Of a stretch of 64,000 nt of DNA, positions 27,131 to 37,646 are shown piece after piece (position 1 is the stretch's first letter; each line of letters starts with the position of its first letter). Position numbers and translations under genes: made by a program. Origin of the DNA: Desulfobacteraceae bacterium (GTDB lineage Bacteria; Desulfobacterota; Desulfobacteria; Desulfobacterales; SKZT01); contig JAABTQ010000002.1 of NCBI GenBank assembly GCA_011389745.1, positions 124,001-188,000 on the forward strand, given 5' to 3'. The notes beneath the pieces are model-generated. The model searched no databases. It was given only the letters and a program-made list of their open reading frames with translations, and was not told the DNA's origin.

Positions 27131-27331
27131 TCAGCGATACTTTCGTGATGCGGCAATACGCTGCCGTCTCAAGGCCTCCCGCTGTTTACGACGGCGGTAT
27201 TCACTCGGTTTTTCATAGCTTTTTTTAAGCTTTAACCTTTTGAAAAGACCATCATTTTGAATCTTCTTTTTAAGGATTCTCATGGCTTTTTCAAGGTCGT
27301 TGTCGTAAACTTTGACTTCAATTGCCTTCAA
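27131..27331 (-). CDS. rpsU: 30S ribosomal protein bS21
   Basis: About 66 residues from a TTG at 27331: LKAIEVKVYDNDLEKAMRIL, then KSYEKPSEYRRRKQREALRR and a basic C-terminus, as in bS21. The frame is open upstream to ATG 27361 and TTG 27373, but only the TTG at 27331 has a good Shine-Dalgarno (AAGGGGG, 8 bp ahead). bS21 sits near the 3' end of 16S rRNA and helps initiation. It is divergent from adk and followed by a strong terminator. Confidence 0.9.
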   Translation of the reverse strand: MKAIEVKVYDNDLEKAMRILKKKIQNDGLFKRLKLKKSYEKPSEYRRRKQREALRRQRIAASRKYR

Positions 27332-27498
27332 ATTGTTCGCCCCCTTTTTTCCATCGGCCATCAAAAAAACCAATTTATGGCAAGTCGATGTTTTTATAAA
27401 TTTCTATACATAAACATGTTTTTATAAATCATTTTTGTTTTTGTTTCAACCAAAAAATATTTTATTTCCTGATTATATCTATTTTTTTCAATATTATC

Positions 27499-27526
27499 TT
27501 GACACACAATTTGCTTTGGGTAATAT
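27499..27526 (+). promoter_or_regulatory. Promoter candidate for adk
   Basis: TTGACA (27499-27504), 16-bp spacer, TAATAT (27521-27526). It lies 60 bp before the adk start, which itself has a strong GAAAGGAGG site at 27571-27579. Confidence 0.7.
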
Positions 27527-27583
27527 TCTTCGCTTGTATTAACATAAATTCAATAAATTTGATAAAAATTGAAAGGAGGATGA

Positions 27584-28252
<669 letters not shown>

Positions 28253-28331
28253 TTTATATTTTTGTGTGCACCGCGGTCCCAGGCAACAATGACCAATAAA
28301 TATTTTAAGGTGTATCAATGTTAAAGAATGA

Positions 28332-28363
28332 GTCTCCGGATATCATTTTTCCGGAGACCTTTT
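28332..28363 (+). terminator. Rho-independent terminator after adk
   Basis: GTCTCCGGA (28332-28340) pairs perfectly with TCCGGAGAC (28350-28358) across a 9-base loop and is followed by CTTTTT. It is placed 80 bp after the adk stop. Confidence 0.85.
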
Positions 28364-28364
28364 T

Positions 28365-28604
28365 ATGGTGGACAGTACCTTAATACCATCCGGATTGATT
28401 CGATCGTCGGCGTTATTTGTAATGCCCAGGCCAAGAATAGTTTCCCTGTCAAAAGATTTTCCTATCCAAAAACTGACCCTGCATGGGCCATTTGCTTGCA
28501 ATATCAGTACAATCGAAAATCATGGAATCAGCTTCAAAACCATCTTTTTTTTCACCGGACATGCTTTATCTGAGGCCATCAACAATGGTAAAGCACACCA
28601 TTAA
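28365..28604 (+). CDS. Small hypothetical ORF between adk and coaE
   Basis: 79 codons starting MVDSTLIPSGLIRSSALFVM and ending at 28604, 20 bp inside coaE. I recognise no domain. Its codons look like those of the neighbours, and the end overlapping the next start is typical of a coupled gene pair. Against it, the ATG directly follows the adk terminator and has no ribosome binding site. It could also be a remnant, or the untranslated leader of coaE. Confidence 0.3.
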   Translation: MVDSTLIPSGLIRSSALFVMPRPRIVSLSKDFPIQKLTLHGPFACNISTIENHGISFKTIFFFTGHALSEAINNGKAHH

Positions 28605-29193
28605 AATTGCTGTAACTGGTGGAGCGGGTTCCGGAAAATCAACTGTTTGCAAAATCTTTAAAAAACTTGGCGTAATTGTTTTTAATGCTGACAAATTTGC
28701 CCGTGATGTTGTTCAAAAGGATACCGCCGCATACCATAAAATTATTGAATATTTCGGTAAACAAGTGGTAAAAAAAGACGGTCGTTTAAATAGGCGCCTG
28801 CTACGGGAATTTATCACTAAAGACTATCATGCTAAAAACAAGCTTGAAAGAATTTTGCATCCTGAAATCATCCTATTGATGAAAGAGAAACTGTTTGACG
28901 CACAAAAATCCGGTGAAAATATTGCCATTGAAGTCCCACTTCTTTTTGAACTGGGCTTGGAAAATCTTTTTGATTTGACAGTAATGGTTTATTCTGCAAA
29001 GAAACATAAAATTAAACGACTGGAAAAACGGGACAGTGTTACCAGAACAGACGCTTCAGACCTCATTGAACTCCAGATGGATGACCAGGAAAAGATAAAA
29101 CGCTCGGATTTTGTAATTCTAAACAATGATTCGAAAGAACAGCTTGAAAAAGATGTAAAAAAGTTATATAAAAAGATACTCAACCAAGGGTGA
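28585..29193 (+). CDS. coaE: Dephospho-CoA kinase
   Basis: About 202 residues from the ATG at 28585 (MVKHTIKIAVTGGAGSGKST). The P-loop GGAGSGKS, the following FNADKFARDVV (Asp of the DADxxAR motif) and IAIEVPLLFELGLENLF match CoaE, which performs the last step of coenzyme A synthesis. The frame is open to 28483, but the extra N-terminus has no family match. The region 29194-29461 after it, before rho, holds no gene and only weak AT-rich hairpins. Confidence 0.93.
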   Translation: MVKHTIKIAVTGGAGSGKSTVCKIFKKLGVIVFNADKFARDVVQKDTAAYHKIIEYFGKQVVKKDGRLNRRLLREFITKDYHAKNKLERILHPEIILLMKEKLFDAQKSGENIAIEVPLLFELGLENLFDLTVMVYSAKKHKIKRLEKRDSVTRTDASDLIELQMDDQEKIKRSDFVILNNDSKEQLEKDVKKLYKKILNQG

Positions 29194-29461
29194 TTTATCA
29201 ACATTCTTGAAGAAAAAAGCTTTATTTAGTCAGATACCAATAAAATAAAGATGCCTGCCTAACGGAGAAAATTACCCAATAATTCTACAATTTAACGCAA
29301 GAAAGTATCATAAAACTCCATATTTTTACCGTGCATCTGCTCAATATATCGATGATTCATACAAAGTATTTTTGGTTTTTTACAATGCCTTATCCTAATA
29401 ATGTTATTGGAGTCCACTTAATAATAAATCAATTTCAATAAAAAAAATGGGGTGAAAATTC

Positions 29462-30709
29462 ATGAATGTAGTCGACTTAAAAGATATGAAAATCAGTGAA
29501 TTGACTCAAATGGCAAAAAAATTTAACATCGAAGGTGCCGCAGGAATGAGAAAGCAGGAACTCATTTTTGCACTGCTTCAGGCCCAACTGGAAAAAAACG
29601 GCCTGATTTACGGAGAAGGTGTCCTGGAAATACTTCCTGACGGGTTCGGATTTCTCAGAGCCCCGGATTATAATTACCTACCCGGACCTGATGACATTTA
29701 TGTGTCCCCCTCACAAATTCGCCGTTTCAACCTGCGGACCGGTGATACTGTCGCGGGCCAAATTCGTCAGCCCAAGGAATCTGAGCGGTATTTCGCCCTT
29801 TTAAAAGTGGAAGCAGTCAACTATGAAGATCCTGAAATTGCAAGGGATAAGATTCTTTTTGACAACTTAACGCCTCTTTACCCAGACCGCAAAATGAAAC
29901 TTGAAGCTTCGGCAGACAACTATTCCACCCGGATTATGGACCTTTTAACCCCCATCGGCTTTGGCCAGAGGGGTCTTATCGTATCTCCTCCTAGGTCCGG
30001 TAAAACCATGCTCCTTCAATTTATCGCAAACAGCATCACCACCAATCATAAAGATATTGTGCTCATTGTGCTCCTGATCGATGAACGCCCTGAAGAAGTT
30101 ACCGATATGGAACGCAGTGTCAAAGGGGAGGTTGTCAGTTCTACTTTTGATGAACCTGCCGAAAGGCATGTTCAGGTAGCTGAAATGGTAATCGAAAAAG
30201 CAAAACGTCTTGTTGAACACAAAAAAGATGTGATTATATTGCTCGATAGCATTACACGTCTGGCAAGGGCTTATAACTCGGTGATGCCCCCCAGTGGAAA
30301 AGTGCTTTCAGGCGGTGTCGATTCTAATGCGCTTCAACGTCCAAAACGTTTCTTCGGTGCGGCACGAAATATAGAAGGCGGGGGAAGTCTTACCATTATT
30401 GCTACAGCATTGGTTGATACCGGAAGCCGCATGGATGAGGTAATCTTTGAAGAATTCAAGGGGACAGGAAATATGGAACTTCAACTGGATCGGAGATTGG
30501 CTGATAAACGTTTATTTCCGGCAATTGACATAAAAAGATCGGGCACCCGTAAAGAGGAACTTCTTCTTCCCAAAGACGTTCTAAATCGCGTTTGGATACT
30601 AAGAAAACTACTTTCATCTTTAAATCCGTCAGACAGTCTTGAATTTTTACTTGAAAAAATGCAAGGAACCAAAGATAATAAGAGTTTTTTGGATTCAATG
30701 AATGCTTAA
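29462..30709 (+). CDS. rho: Transcription termination factor Rho
   Basis: 415 residues, standard length. The N-terminal helical part ([18 protein letters not shown]) is followed by the cold-shock-like RNA-binding domain with [16 protein letters not shown]. The motor domain has Walker [11 protein letters not shown] and the Q/R-loop region ITRLARAYN, with the [20 protein letters not shown] block. It is a hexameric RNA helicase that ends transcription. It precedes rpmE-prfA, a common gene order. A 268-bp leader lies before it, which may carry autoregulation, as known for rho in other bacteria. Confidence 0.97.
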   Translation: MNVVDLKDMKISELTQMAKKFNIEGAAGMRKQELIFALLQAQLEKNGLIYGEGVLEILPDGFGFLRAPDYNYLPGPDDIYVSPSQIRRFNLRTGDTVAGQIRQPKESERYFALLKVEAVNYEDPEIARDKILFDNLTPLYPDRKMKLEASADNYSTRIMDLLTPIGFGQRGLIVSPPRSGKTMLLQFIANSITTNHKDIVLIVLLIDERPEEVTDMERSVKGEVVSSTFDEPAERHVQVAEMVIEKAKRLVEHKKDVIILLDSITRLARAYNSVMPPSGKVLSGGVDSNALQRPKRFFGAARNIEGGGSLTIIATALVDTGSRMDEVIFEEFKGTGNMELQLDRRLADKRLFPAIDIKRSGTRKEELLLPKDVLNRVWILRKLLSSLNPSDSLEFLLEKMQGTKDNKSFLDSMNA

Positions 30710-30754
30710 ACATTTTTTTAAAAAATTAAGATAACCCAAGGAGAACTGAACACC

Positions 30755-30961
30755 ATGAAAAATGAAATCCATCCGAATTATGTGAAGACAACCATCACTT
30801 GTGCCTGTGGAAATGTGATCGAAGTAGGATCTACAAAAAGTGAGATCAAAGTTGAAATTTGTTCACAGTGTCACCCTTTTTTTACCGGAAAACAAAAACT
30901 TGTCGACACTGCCGGCCGAATTGAAAGGTTTCGAAAAAAATACGCGCAGTACCAGAAATAA
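30755..30961 (+). CDS. rpmE: 50S ribosomal protein bL31, zinc-binding type
   Basis: 68 residues. Cysteines at CACGN and [13 protein letters not shown] form the C+ zinc site of bL31. An AAGGAGAA ribosome site is ahead of the ATG. It lies 45 bp after rho and before prfA. The zinc-free paralogue made in low zinc is not in the window. Confidence 0.96.
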   Translation: MKNEIHPNYVKTTITCACGNVIEVGSTKSEIKVEICSQCHPFFTGKQKLVDTAGRIERFRKKYAQYQK

Positions 30962-31033
30962 GACTGATGCATTTATCTCGGAGGTGGACAATAATCATGA
31001 CCCGGTCTTTTACTGTTCTGGATAATATGAATT

Positions 31034-32125
31034 ATGTTCGATAAACTAGAAGGCGTGGAGCAACGTTTTAATCAACTGGAAAAGCTTCTCAGCGAACCTG
31101 AAATCGTTCGGGATCGTGAAGCATATGAAAAATATTCCATAGAACACTCCGAGCTCAACAAAATAGTTACCGTATACAGAGCATATATGCAAACTGCTTT
31201 GGAAATCAGAGAAAGTCAGGAGCTTTTACGTGACACTGACCCTGATATAAAGGAACTTGCGCGCAACGAGATTGAAACACTTACGAAAAAACAAGAGGAT
31301 TTAGAGCAACAACTTCAGTTGCTCCTCATGCCAAAAGATCCTTATGATGATAAAAACGTTCTGCTTGAAATTCGTGCCGGAACAGGAGGTGAAGAAGCAG
31401 GACTTTTTGCGAGTGATCTTTTTCGTATGTACTGCAGGTATGCTGAAACTCGACGCTGGAAAGTTGAAATTATGGATCAGCATATGTCCGGTGTCGGGGG
31501 CTTGAAAGAAATCATTGCCATGATTCATGGTTCCGCGGCTTACAGCCACTTGAAATATGAAAGTGGAACCCATCGGGTACAGCGTGTTCCAACAACGGAA
31601 ACTCAGGGCAGAATTCATACTTCAGCGGTAACAGTAGCGGTTCTTCCCGAAGCCGAAGATGTCGAAGTCAGCATTGACCCCGGAGAGATTAAGGTTGATG
31701 TATACCGTTCAACAGGACCCGGAGGACAGTCGGTAAACACGACCGACTCCGCAGTTCGAATCACTCACCTTCCTTCGGGACTGGTGGTGACTTGTCAAGA
31801 CGAAAAATCTCAGCATAAAAATAAGGCCAAAGCAATGAAAGTCCTTCGAGCCAGGCTTTTGGACAAGATGGTTCAGGAACAGAACGATAAGCGATCCGAA
31901 GAACGTAAGAGTCAAATCGGCAGCGGAGATCGAAGCGAACGTATCCGGACCTACAATTTCCCCCAGGGACGCGTGACCGACCATCGAATCGGATTGACCC
32001 TTTATAAACTGGAAAGCATCTTACAGGGCAATCTGGATGAAATTATCCATAGCTTGACCAATTACTATCAAACTCAGTTACTACAAAATGTGCAAGTCGG
32101 CAATCAAAGCGTCAAAGATCAGTGA
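31034..32125 (+). CDS. prfA: Peptide chain release factor 1
   Basis: 363 residues. The catalytic [17 protein letters not shown] loop contains GGQ, which the downstream PrmC methylates at Gln. The codon-recognition loop reads as in RF1 ([19 protein letters not shown]). It frees the peptide at UAA and UAG. The gene overlaps prmC by 38 bp, consistent with their functional pairing. Confidence 0.97.
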   Translation: MFDKLEGVEQRFNQLEKLLSEPEIVRDREAYEKYSIEHSELNKIVTVYRAYMQTALEIRESQELLRDTDPDIKELARNEIETLTKKQEDLEQQLQLLLMPKDPYDDKNVLLEIRAGTGGEEAGLFASDLFRMYCRYAETRRWKVEIMDQHMSGVGGLKEIIAMIHGSAAYSHLKYESGTHRVQRVPTTETQGRIHTSAVTVAVLPEAEDVEVSIDPGEIKVDVYRSTGPGGQSVNTTDSAVRITHLPSGLVVTCQDEKSQHKNKAKAMKVLRARLLDKMVQEQNDKRSEERKSQIGSGDRSERIRTYNFPQGRVTDHRIGLTLYKLESILQGNLDEIIHSLTNYYQTQLLQNVQVGNQSVKDQ

Positions 32126-32999
32126 ATCACCCTGGACGATCCTAAAACTAATCGAGTGGACCACTTCTTATTTTGATTCCCACAAAATTGAAGGGGCAAG
32201 GGCTTCAGCGGAGATTCTTTTGGCCAATGCCCTTGGCCTTAATCGGATCGATTTATATTTGCGTTATGATCAGCCATTGAGCAGACAGGAACTATCAATA
32301 TTTAAAACACTCATTAAAAGACGAATAAAAAGGGAACCTGTAGCCTACATAATCGGAAACAAAGAGTTCTGGTCCATGGATCTGGATGTGACAAAAGATG
32401 TTCTCATCCCTCGCCCTGATACCGAATGCCTTGTGGAACAAGCATTGACCTATGTTCCGGGGAAAAATTCAAACACAATTTGGAAAATTCTAGACCTTGG
32501 CACCGGCTCGGGTGCAATCATTTTATCAATGGCGACCCAACGCCCCCAGCACCGGTATTTTGCCTCCGACCGATCGGAAAAAGCACTTGGGATTGCAGTA
32601 GGCAATGCCAAAAAATATTATCTTTCTGATACAATTCTTTTTTTTGCCGGCGACTGGTTCAATCCAATAAAAAACAATATCCATGACTTTGACATGATCC
32701 TGTCCAATCCTCCTTATATTCCAAACCAGGTCATTGCAGAACTTGAGCCGGAAATTGCATTGTATGAACCAAGGATAGCTCTGGATGGGGGAAAAGACGG
32801 CCTGGATTGCCTGCGTTTGATTATTAACCAGGCACCCTCTTTTTTAAAGCCTGCGGGTTTTTTAATTTTGGAATTAGGATATGATCAAAAGCAAAAAGTC
32901 AGTGAAATTGTCTACAATTGCTCCAAATACGATTCGATTCGTATTGTGAAAGATTACAGCGGCCACGATCGTGTTGCCATTATGAAAACAATTAATTAA
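32088..32999 (+). CDS. prmC: Release factor glutamine methyltransferase PrmC/HemK
   Basis: 303 residues. The SAM-binding motif [16 protein letters not shown] and the NPPY motif ([14 protein letters not shown]) that holds the target glutamine are present, after an N-terminal helical domain. It methylates the GGQ glutamine of release factors. It overlaps prfA by 38 bp. The 200 bp that follow (33000-33202) form the rpsB leader with no convincing gene. Confidence 0.95.
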   Translation: MCKSAIKASKISESPWTILKLIEWTTSYFDSHKIEGARASAEILLANALGLNRIDLYLRYDQPLSRQELSIFKTLIKRRIKREPVAYIIGNKEFWSMDLDVTKDVLIPRPDTECLVEQALTYVPGKNSNTIWKILDLGTGSGAIILSMATQRPQHRYFASDRSEKALGIAVGNAKKYYLSDTILFFAGDWFNPIKNNIHDFDMILSNPPYIPNQVIAELEPEIALYEPRIALDGGKDGLDCLRLIINQAPSFLKPAGFLILELGYDQKQKVSEIVYNCSKYDSIRIVKDYSGHDRVAIMKTIN

Positions 33000-33202
33000 G
33001 CTTATATCGGCATTGATTTTTTTAAATTAGGGTTGCGGATAGTTTCCGAATCTGATATTTATGCTCGATTTATAAATTCACACGTCCTGGACCTGTATTC
33101 TGGTGCTTATCAAAAAGATTATATATTAAATCAATTGCATAAGTGGAATACAGGGATGAAACGGGCGAAGGTTAAACCAAAACAGTCAAGGAGTTTGAAA
33201 AA

Positions 33203-34081
33203 ATGGCGTACATTACCATGAAGGAACTATTAGAAGCAGGAGTTCATTTCGGTCATCAGACCAAACGTTGGAACCCCAAGATGAAACCCTATATTTTCGG
33301 GGCTAGAAACGGCATCTACATCATTGACCTCCAAAAAACCGTCCGCATGTTTCGATCTGCCCATGATTTCATCGTCGATACAGTTGCCAATGGCAAATCC
33401 GTTCTTTTTGTTGGAACCAAAAAGCAGGCACGTGAGGCCATATACGAAGAAGCTAATCGCTGTGAGATGTTTTATGTCCATAACCGCTGGTTAGGCGGCA
33501 TGCTGACTAACTTTCAGACCATCAAGAAAAGCATTGACCGGTTAAATTACCTAAACGAAATTGAAAATGACGGGTCAATTAATCTGTATACCAAAAAAGA
33601 AGCGTTAAAACTTCAGAAAGAGCGAAAAAAACTGGATACTACCTTAGGCGGTATCCGAAATATGACTAAACTTCCCGGAGCCATTTTTATCATAGACCCC
33701 AAAAACGAATCTATTGCTATCCGGGAAGGCAAAAGGCTCAACATTCCTATTGTGGCCGTTGTGGATACCAACTGTGATCCGGAGGATATCGATTTTGTTG
33801 TTCCAGGCAACGATGATGCAATACGATCCGTTCGTCTGCTCACGTCAAAAGTAGCCGAAGCTTGTATGGAAGGTGCTCAACAATTGGCCGAGAAAAAGCA
33901 GGCCGAGATGGATAAACTTGATGAAAAAGACATGGAAACCTCGACGGTCGGGAAAGATCTTAAGCCGGGTGAAAGAAAGATTCTATCCGATGGTGTCGAA
34001 GGACCCGTGGTTGAGATTATCAAACGATCAACCACCGTTTCATCTGAGGAATCGGAAGAAACCGCTTTAGAGAATAAATAG
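33203..34081 (+). CDS. rpsB: 30S ribosomal protein uS2
   Basis: 292 residues. It starts [20 protein letters not shown], with [18 protein letters not shown] and [20 protein letters not shown] as in all uS2. The conserved core ends near residue 230; the last 60 residues form a charged, low-complexity extension ([20 protein letters not shown]) longer than in E. coli S2 (241 residues). tsf follows at 19 bp, the standard pairing. Confidence 0.97.
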   Translation: MAYITMKELLEAGVHFGHQTKRWNPKMKPYIFGARNGIYIIDLQKTVRMFRSAHDFIVDTVANGKSVLFVGTKKQAREAIYEEANRCEMFYVHNRWLGGMLTNFQTIKKSIDRLNYLNEIENDGSINLYTKKEALKLQKERKKLDTTLGGIRNMTKLPGAIFIIDPKNESIAIREGKRLNIPIVAVVDTNCDPEDIDFVVPGNDDAIRSVRLLTSKVAEACMEGAQQLAEKKQAEMDKLDEKDMETSTVGKDLKPGERKILSDGVEGPVVEIIKRSTTVSSEESEETALENK

Positions 34082-34100
34082 GACATGGGAGAAAAACAAA

Positions 34101-34703
34101 ATGAGTGGAGTTAGTGCGACATCGGTCAAAGAGCTTCGGGAAAAAACCGGGGCTGGTATAATGGATTGTAAACAAGCCCTTTCCGATTGCGAAGGAGATA
34201 TGAATAAGGCGCTTGATTTTTTAAGAAAAAAGGGGCTTGCCACAGCCCAGAAAAGGGCAGGCCGGGCAACTCACGAAGGAGTTGTCCAATCCTATATTCA
34301 TATGGGTGGTAAAATCGGTGTTTTGGTTGAAGTAAATTGTGAAACAGATTTCGTTGCCAAAACCGATGCTTTTTTAGAATTTGCAAAAAATATTGCTATG
34401 CAAATAGCTGCTACTAGTCCCGTGGGAATTATCCCCGAAGATGTTCCTGCGGCAATTATTGAAAAAGAAAAAGAAATTTACAGAGCACAAGCCCTTGAGA
34501 CCGGAAAGCCTGAACAAGTTGTCGAAAAGATTGCGGAAGGAAAACTCAATAAATTTTTCAAAGATAACTGCCTGATGAACCAACAATTTATCCGTGACTC
34601 CAATTTAACAGTTGAAGATGTTCTTAACGACACTGTTGCAAAAACCGGGGAAAAAATCACTATCAAACGCTTTGCCAGATTTCAGGTAGGAGAGGAGTCC
34701 TGA
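34101..34703 (+). CDS. tsf: Elongation factor Ts
   Basis: 200 residues, the short form (E. coli has about 283). The N-terminal UBA-like domain has [19 protein letters not shown], and the core carries the TDFVA motif ([16 protein letters not shown]). It recycles EF-Tu by exchanging GDP. It is shortened in the second dimerisation subdomain, as in several other bacteria, not truncated by a frameshift. pyrH follows at 4 bp. Confidence 0.95.
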   Translation: MSGVSATSVKELREKTGAGIMDCKQALSDCEGDMNKALDFLRKKGLATAQKRAGRATHEGVVQSYIHMGGKIGVLVEVNCETDFVAKTDAFLEFAKNIAMQIAATSPVGIIPEDVPAAIIEKEKEIYRAQALETGKPEQVVEKIAEGKLNKFFKDNCLMNQQFIRDSNLTVEDVLNDTVAKTGEKITIKRFARFQVGEES

Positions 34704-34707
34704 CATT

Positions 34708-35427
34708 TTGACACAACCGGTATTTAAAAGAATCCTTTTTAAAATTAGCGGTGAAGCGTTGATGGGTGATCAGGATTTTGGAATCAGCCCCGACATGCTC
34801 AAGTACGTATCCGGTGAAGTCCGTTCCGTTGTGGAACTTGGTGTGCAAGTTGCTATTGTTGTCGGCGGCGGCAATATTTTCAGAGGAGTCGCCGCCAGCT
34901 CTTATGGTATGGACCGTGCCTCAGCAGATCACATGGGAATGCTGGCGACAGTAATAAACAGTATCGCACTACAAAATTTCCTGGAAGACAACGGAATACA
35001 GACCCGTGTACAGTCCGCTATTAACATGCACGAAGTGGCGGAACCTTATATTTTACGTCGAGCCATTCGACACCTGGAAAAGGGCCGTGTGGTTATTTTT
35101 GCAGCCGGAACAGGAAACCCCTATTTTACGACTGATACGGCTGCTGTTTTAAGGGCTCAGGAAATCCACGCCGAAATTCTTATCAAGGCAACCAAAGTGG
35201 ATGGCCTGTACGATGCCGATCCCATGAAGCACCCTGATGCAAAAATGATTCACATGATAAGCTATATGAAAGTACTAGAAAGACAGCTTCATGTTATGGA
35301 CATGACAGCCATCTCCCTGGCCATGGATAATCATTTGCCGCTTGTAATTTTTAATCTTAAAGGAAAGGGCAACATTCGCAAAGTCATTTGTGGAGAAAAT
35401 ATCGGAACCCGTATCAACAATGAATAA
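34708..35427 (+). CDS. pyrH: Uridylate kinase
   Basis: 239 residues. The amino-acid kinase fold shows [23 protein letters not shown] and [13 protein letters not shown], typical of bacterial UMP kinase. It makes UDP from UMP. The start is a TTG at 34708, placed 10 bp after an AGAGGAG site and 4 bp after the tsf stop. It is part of rpsB-tsf-pyrH-frr. Confidence 0.96.
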   Translation: MTQPVFKRILFKISGEALMGDQDFGISPDMLKYVSGEVRSVVELGVQVAIVVGGGNIFRGVAASSYGMDRASADHMGMLATVINSIALQNFLEDNGIQTRVQSAINMHEVAEPYILRRAIRHLEKGRVVIFAAGTGNPYFTTDTAAVLRAQEIHAEILIKATKVDGLYDADPMKHPDAKMIHMISYMKVLERQLHVMDMTAISLAMDNHLPLVIFNLKGKGNIRKVICGENIGTRINNE

Positions 35428-35483
35428 AATGCAATATAGCTTTAGCTGTTATCAATTTTAATAAGAAAACCAAGGTAGCGTTT

Positions 35484-36041
35484 ATGATCGAAGACATTTA
35501 CGAAGAAACCCGAGAACGAATGAGCAAATCCATCTCTGCGATGAAAAGCGAGATGACTCGTATTCGAACCGGCCGAGCCTCTGCTTCCCTCCTTGATGGG
35601 ATACGCGTTGATTATTACGGCACCCAGACTCCTTTGAACCAAATGTCATCGGTTTCAGTACCCGAAAGCCGCTTGATTGTCATCCAGCCATGGGATGTAT
35701 CCGTTATAAAGGAAATAGAAAAAGCGATATTTAAGTCGGATTTGGGACTGACACCATCAAGCGATGGAAAAATTATTCGAATTTCCATACCGCCGCTTAC
35801 CGAAACCCGCCGCAAAGAACTGGTTAAAATGGTAGCCAACCTTTGCGAAGAATACAAAATTGGAGTTCGAAATATTCGACGCGATTCTAATGATATTCTG
35901 AAAAGTTTGAAAAAAGATGGTGACATTTCCGAAGATGATGCTTTCAAGGCTCAGGAACAGGTTCAAAAAATTACCGATGAGCATATAGAATTAATCGATA
36001 AACTATATCAGGAAAAAGAAAAGGAAATTCTTGAATTTTAG
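35484..36041 (+). CDS. frr: Ribosome recycling factor
   Basis: 185 residues, the normal length. Motifs are MRIRTGRAS-like TRIRTGRASASLLDGIRV, PPLTETRRKELVKM and RNIRRDSNDILK. With EF-G it splits ribosomes after termination; the divergent EF-G at 11736 may be its partner (inference). Its last codons overlap the start of uppS. Confidence 0.97.
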   Translation: MIEDIYEETRERMSKSISAMKSEMTRIRTGRASASLLDGIRVDYYGTQTPLNQMSSVSVPESRLIVIQPWDVSVIKEIEKAIFKSDLGLTPSSDGKIIRISIPPLTETRRKELVKMVANLCEEYKIGVRNIRRDSNDILKSLKKDGDISEDDAFKAQEQVQKITDEHIELIDKLYQEKEKEILEF

Positions 36042-36774
36042 GGGCTCATCCATAAAACCAGTGGATCTGGATTTGAGCAAAATACCAAAGCATATTGCTA
36101 TTATCATGGATGGCAACGGTCGCTGGGCTAAGAAGCGTCTTTTAAATCGGATCAAAGGTCATGAAAAGGGAGCTGAAACAGTAAAGACCGTGGTTCGTGT
36201 TTGTCAGGAAATTGGAATTGCCTATTTGACATTGTTTGCCTTTTCCACTGAGAATTGGCAGCGCCCTAAGAATGAAGTCATGGCCTTGATGTCGCTGCTG
36301 AAAAAATTTATCGTTGAAGAACAGCAAAGTCTCATGGACAAAGATATTCTCCTTAATGCTATCGGAGAGCTGGAAAAATTGCCCCAAGATGTCCTTGAAG
36401 TCCTTATGAAAACCATAAACCGGACCCAAAATAACCAGGGAATGCAAATCAATCTGGCTTTAAGTTATGGTGGACGGGATGAAATTGTTCAAATGGTTCG
36501 TCAGATCGCAGGGAAGGTGCATTCAGGAGCTATGAAGCCTGAATCCATCAGTATGGAAGTTGTGTCTGATCATCTTTACACACAAGGGATCCCTGACCCG
36601 GACCTCCTGATTCGTACCAGTGGTGAAATCAGAATCAGTAATTTTTTGCTCTGGCAGATTGCCTATTCAGAAATTTGTGTTACTGAGACCTTGTGGCCTG
36701 ATTTCGGTGAAGATGAATTTTTGGCTATAATTAAAAATTACCAGGCCCGTGAGAGAAGATTTGGAAAAGTATAG
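36031..36774 (+). CDS. uppS: Isoprenyl transferase (undecaprenyl diphosphate synthase)
   Basis: 247 residues. The catalytic Asp is in IAIIMDGNGRWAKKR, with FAFSTENWQRP and RTSGEIRISNFLLWQ, all UppS signatures. It builds the C55 carrier lipid for peptidoglycan and other glycans. The start is TTG at 36031 with AAGGA 5 bp ahead, overlapping the frr stop; a GTG at 36061 is a weaker alternative. Substrates come from the DXP pathway, of which dxr (three genes on) and ispH are in this window. Confidence 0.95.
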   Translation: MNFRGSSIKPVDLDLSKIPKHIAIIMDGNGRWAKKRLLNRIKGHEKGAETVKTVVRVCQEIGIAYLTLFAFSTENWQRPKNEVMALMSLLKKFIVEEQQSLMDKDILLNAIGELEKLPQDVLEVLMKTINRTQNNQGMQINLALSYGGRDEIVQMVRQIAGKVHSGAMKPESISMEVVSDHLYTQGIPDPDLLIRTSGEIRISNFLLWQIAYSEICVTETLWPDFGEDEFLAIIKNYQARERRFGKV

Positions 36775-36775
36775 T

Positions 36776-37591
36776 ATGCATCGTAAACGCTGGATAACCG
36801 GTTTAGTCGTTCTTCCTTTTCTTATTTACCTGATCTACGCAGGAGGAGTGGCATTTGCTTCCATGATTGCAGTTGCCGCCGTACTGGCTTTGTGGGAATA
36901 CTTTCGCATTGCATCAAATTCACAGGATGACAATTTTAGAAAAATAGTTACCCCCATTGGCTATCTAACAGCTATATTAATGGTGGCCGCAAGTTATAAA
37001 TTCTCAGCCGAAATGATTATTGTCGTGTTGGGAGCCAACATCATTATATCCGGGCTTGTTTTTCTATTTTTTTTCAACTCAACTCCTCAAATGATCGAGA
37101 GTTTTCGCATACAGATACAAGGTGTCGCATATATCCCTTTATCTCTGTCCATTCTGGTATTGATTCGTAATGGTTCCGACGGTATTTCCTGGATCTTTTT
37201 TTTGCTTATTATTATTTTTGCCGGAGATATCAGCGCATTTTATTTTGGAACTTATTTTGGCAGACATAAACTTAGCCCATCTGTAAGCCCTGGAAAGACC
37301 GTCGAAGGATCAATAGGTGGTTTTATTGCGAATATAGCGGTTGGAGCCGTGTTTAAATTTTTACTATTTCCACATGTGTCCTGGGGTTATTGTTTTTTCT
37401 TTTTCATTTTAATCGGTGTCGCAGGGCAGGTGGGAGACCTTTTTGAATCCGCACTGAAACGAATGTCGGGTGTCAAAGATTCCGGTATCATCCTCCCGGG
37501 TCATGGAGGCATTCTGGACAGAATCGATGCCCTGCTTTTTGCAACTCCGGTCATGTATTTTTTTATAATTTTCGCACAGTCTGCCCGCTAA
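36776..37591 (+). CDS. cdsA: Phosphatidate cytidylyltransferase
   Basis: About 271 residues with seven or eight membrane helices. The C-terminal signature ALKRMSGVKDSGIILPGHGG continuing to LDRID matches the CDP-diglyceride synthetase pattern. It makes CDP-diacylglycerol for phospholipid synthesis at the inner membrane. ATG 36776 (MHRKRWITG) directly follows the uppS TAG and is preferred over a GTG at 36749 inside uppS. Confidence 0.95.
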   Translation: MHRKRWITGLVVLPFLIYLIYAGGVAFASMIAVAAVLALWEYFRIASNSQDDNFRKIVTPIGYLTAILMVAASYKFSAEMIIVVLGANIIISGLVFLFFFNSTPQMIESFRIQIQGVAYIPLSLSILVLIRNGSDGISWIFFLLIIIFAGDISAFYFGTYFGRHKLSPSVSPGKTVEGSIGGFIANIAVGAVFKFLLFPHVSWGYCFFFFILIGVAGQVGDLFESALKRMSGVKDSGIILPGHGGILDRIDALLFATPVMYFFIIFAQSAR

Positions 37592-37646
37592 GATTTGTGA
37601 TGATCCTCGATACCAGCAAGCACAACATGGATTTAAGGAACTTTTC

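Noticed and set aside
33033-33221. 62-codon frame before rpsB
   Set aside because: It starts with TTG without a ribosome site and runs into rpsB; more likely the rpsB leader.
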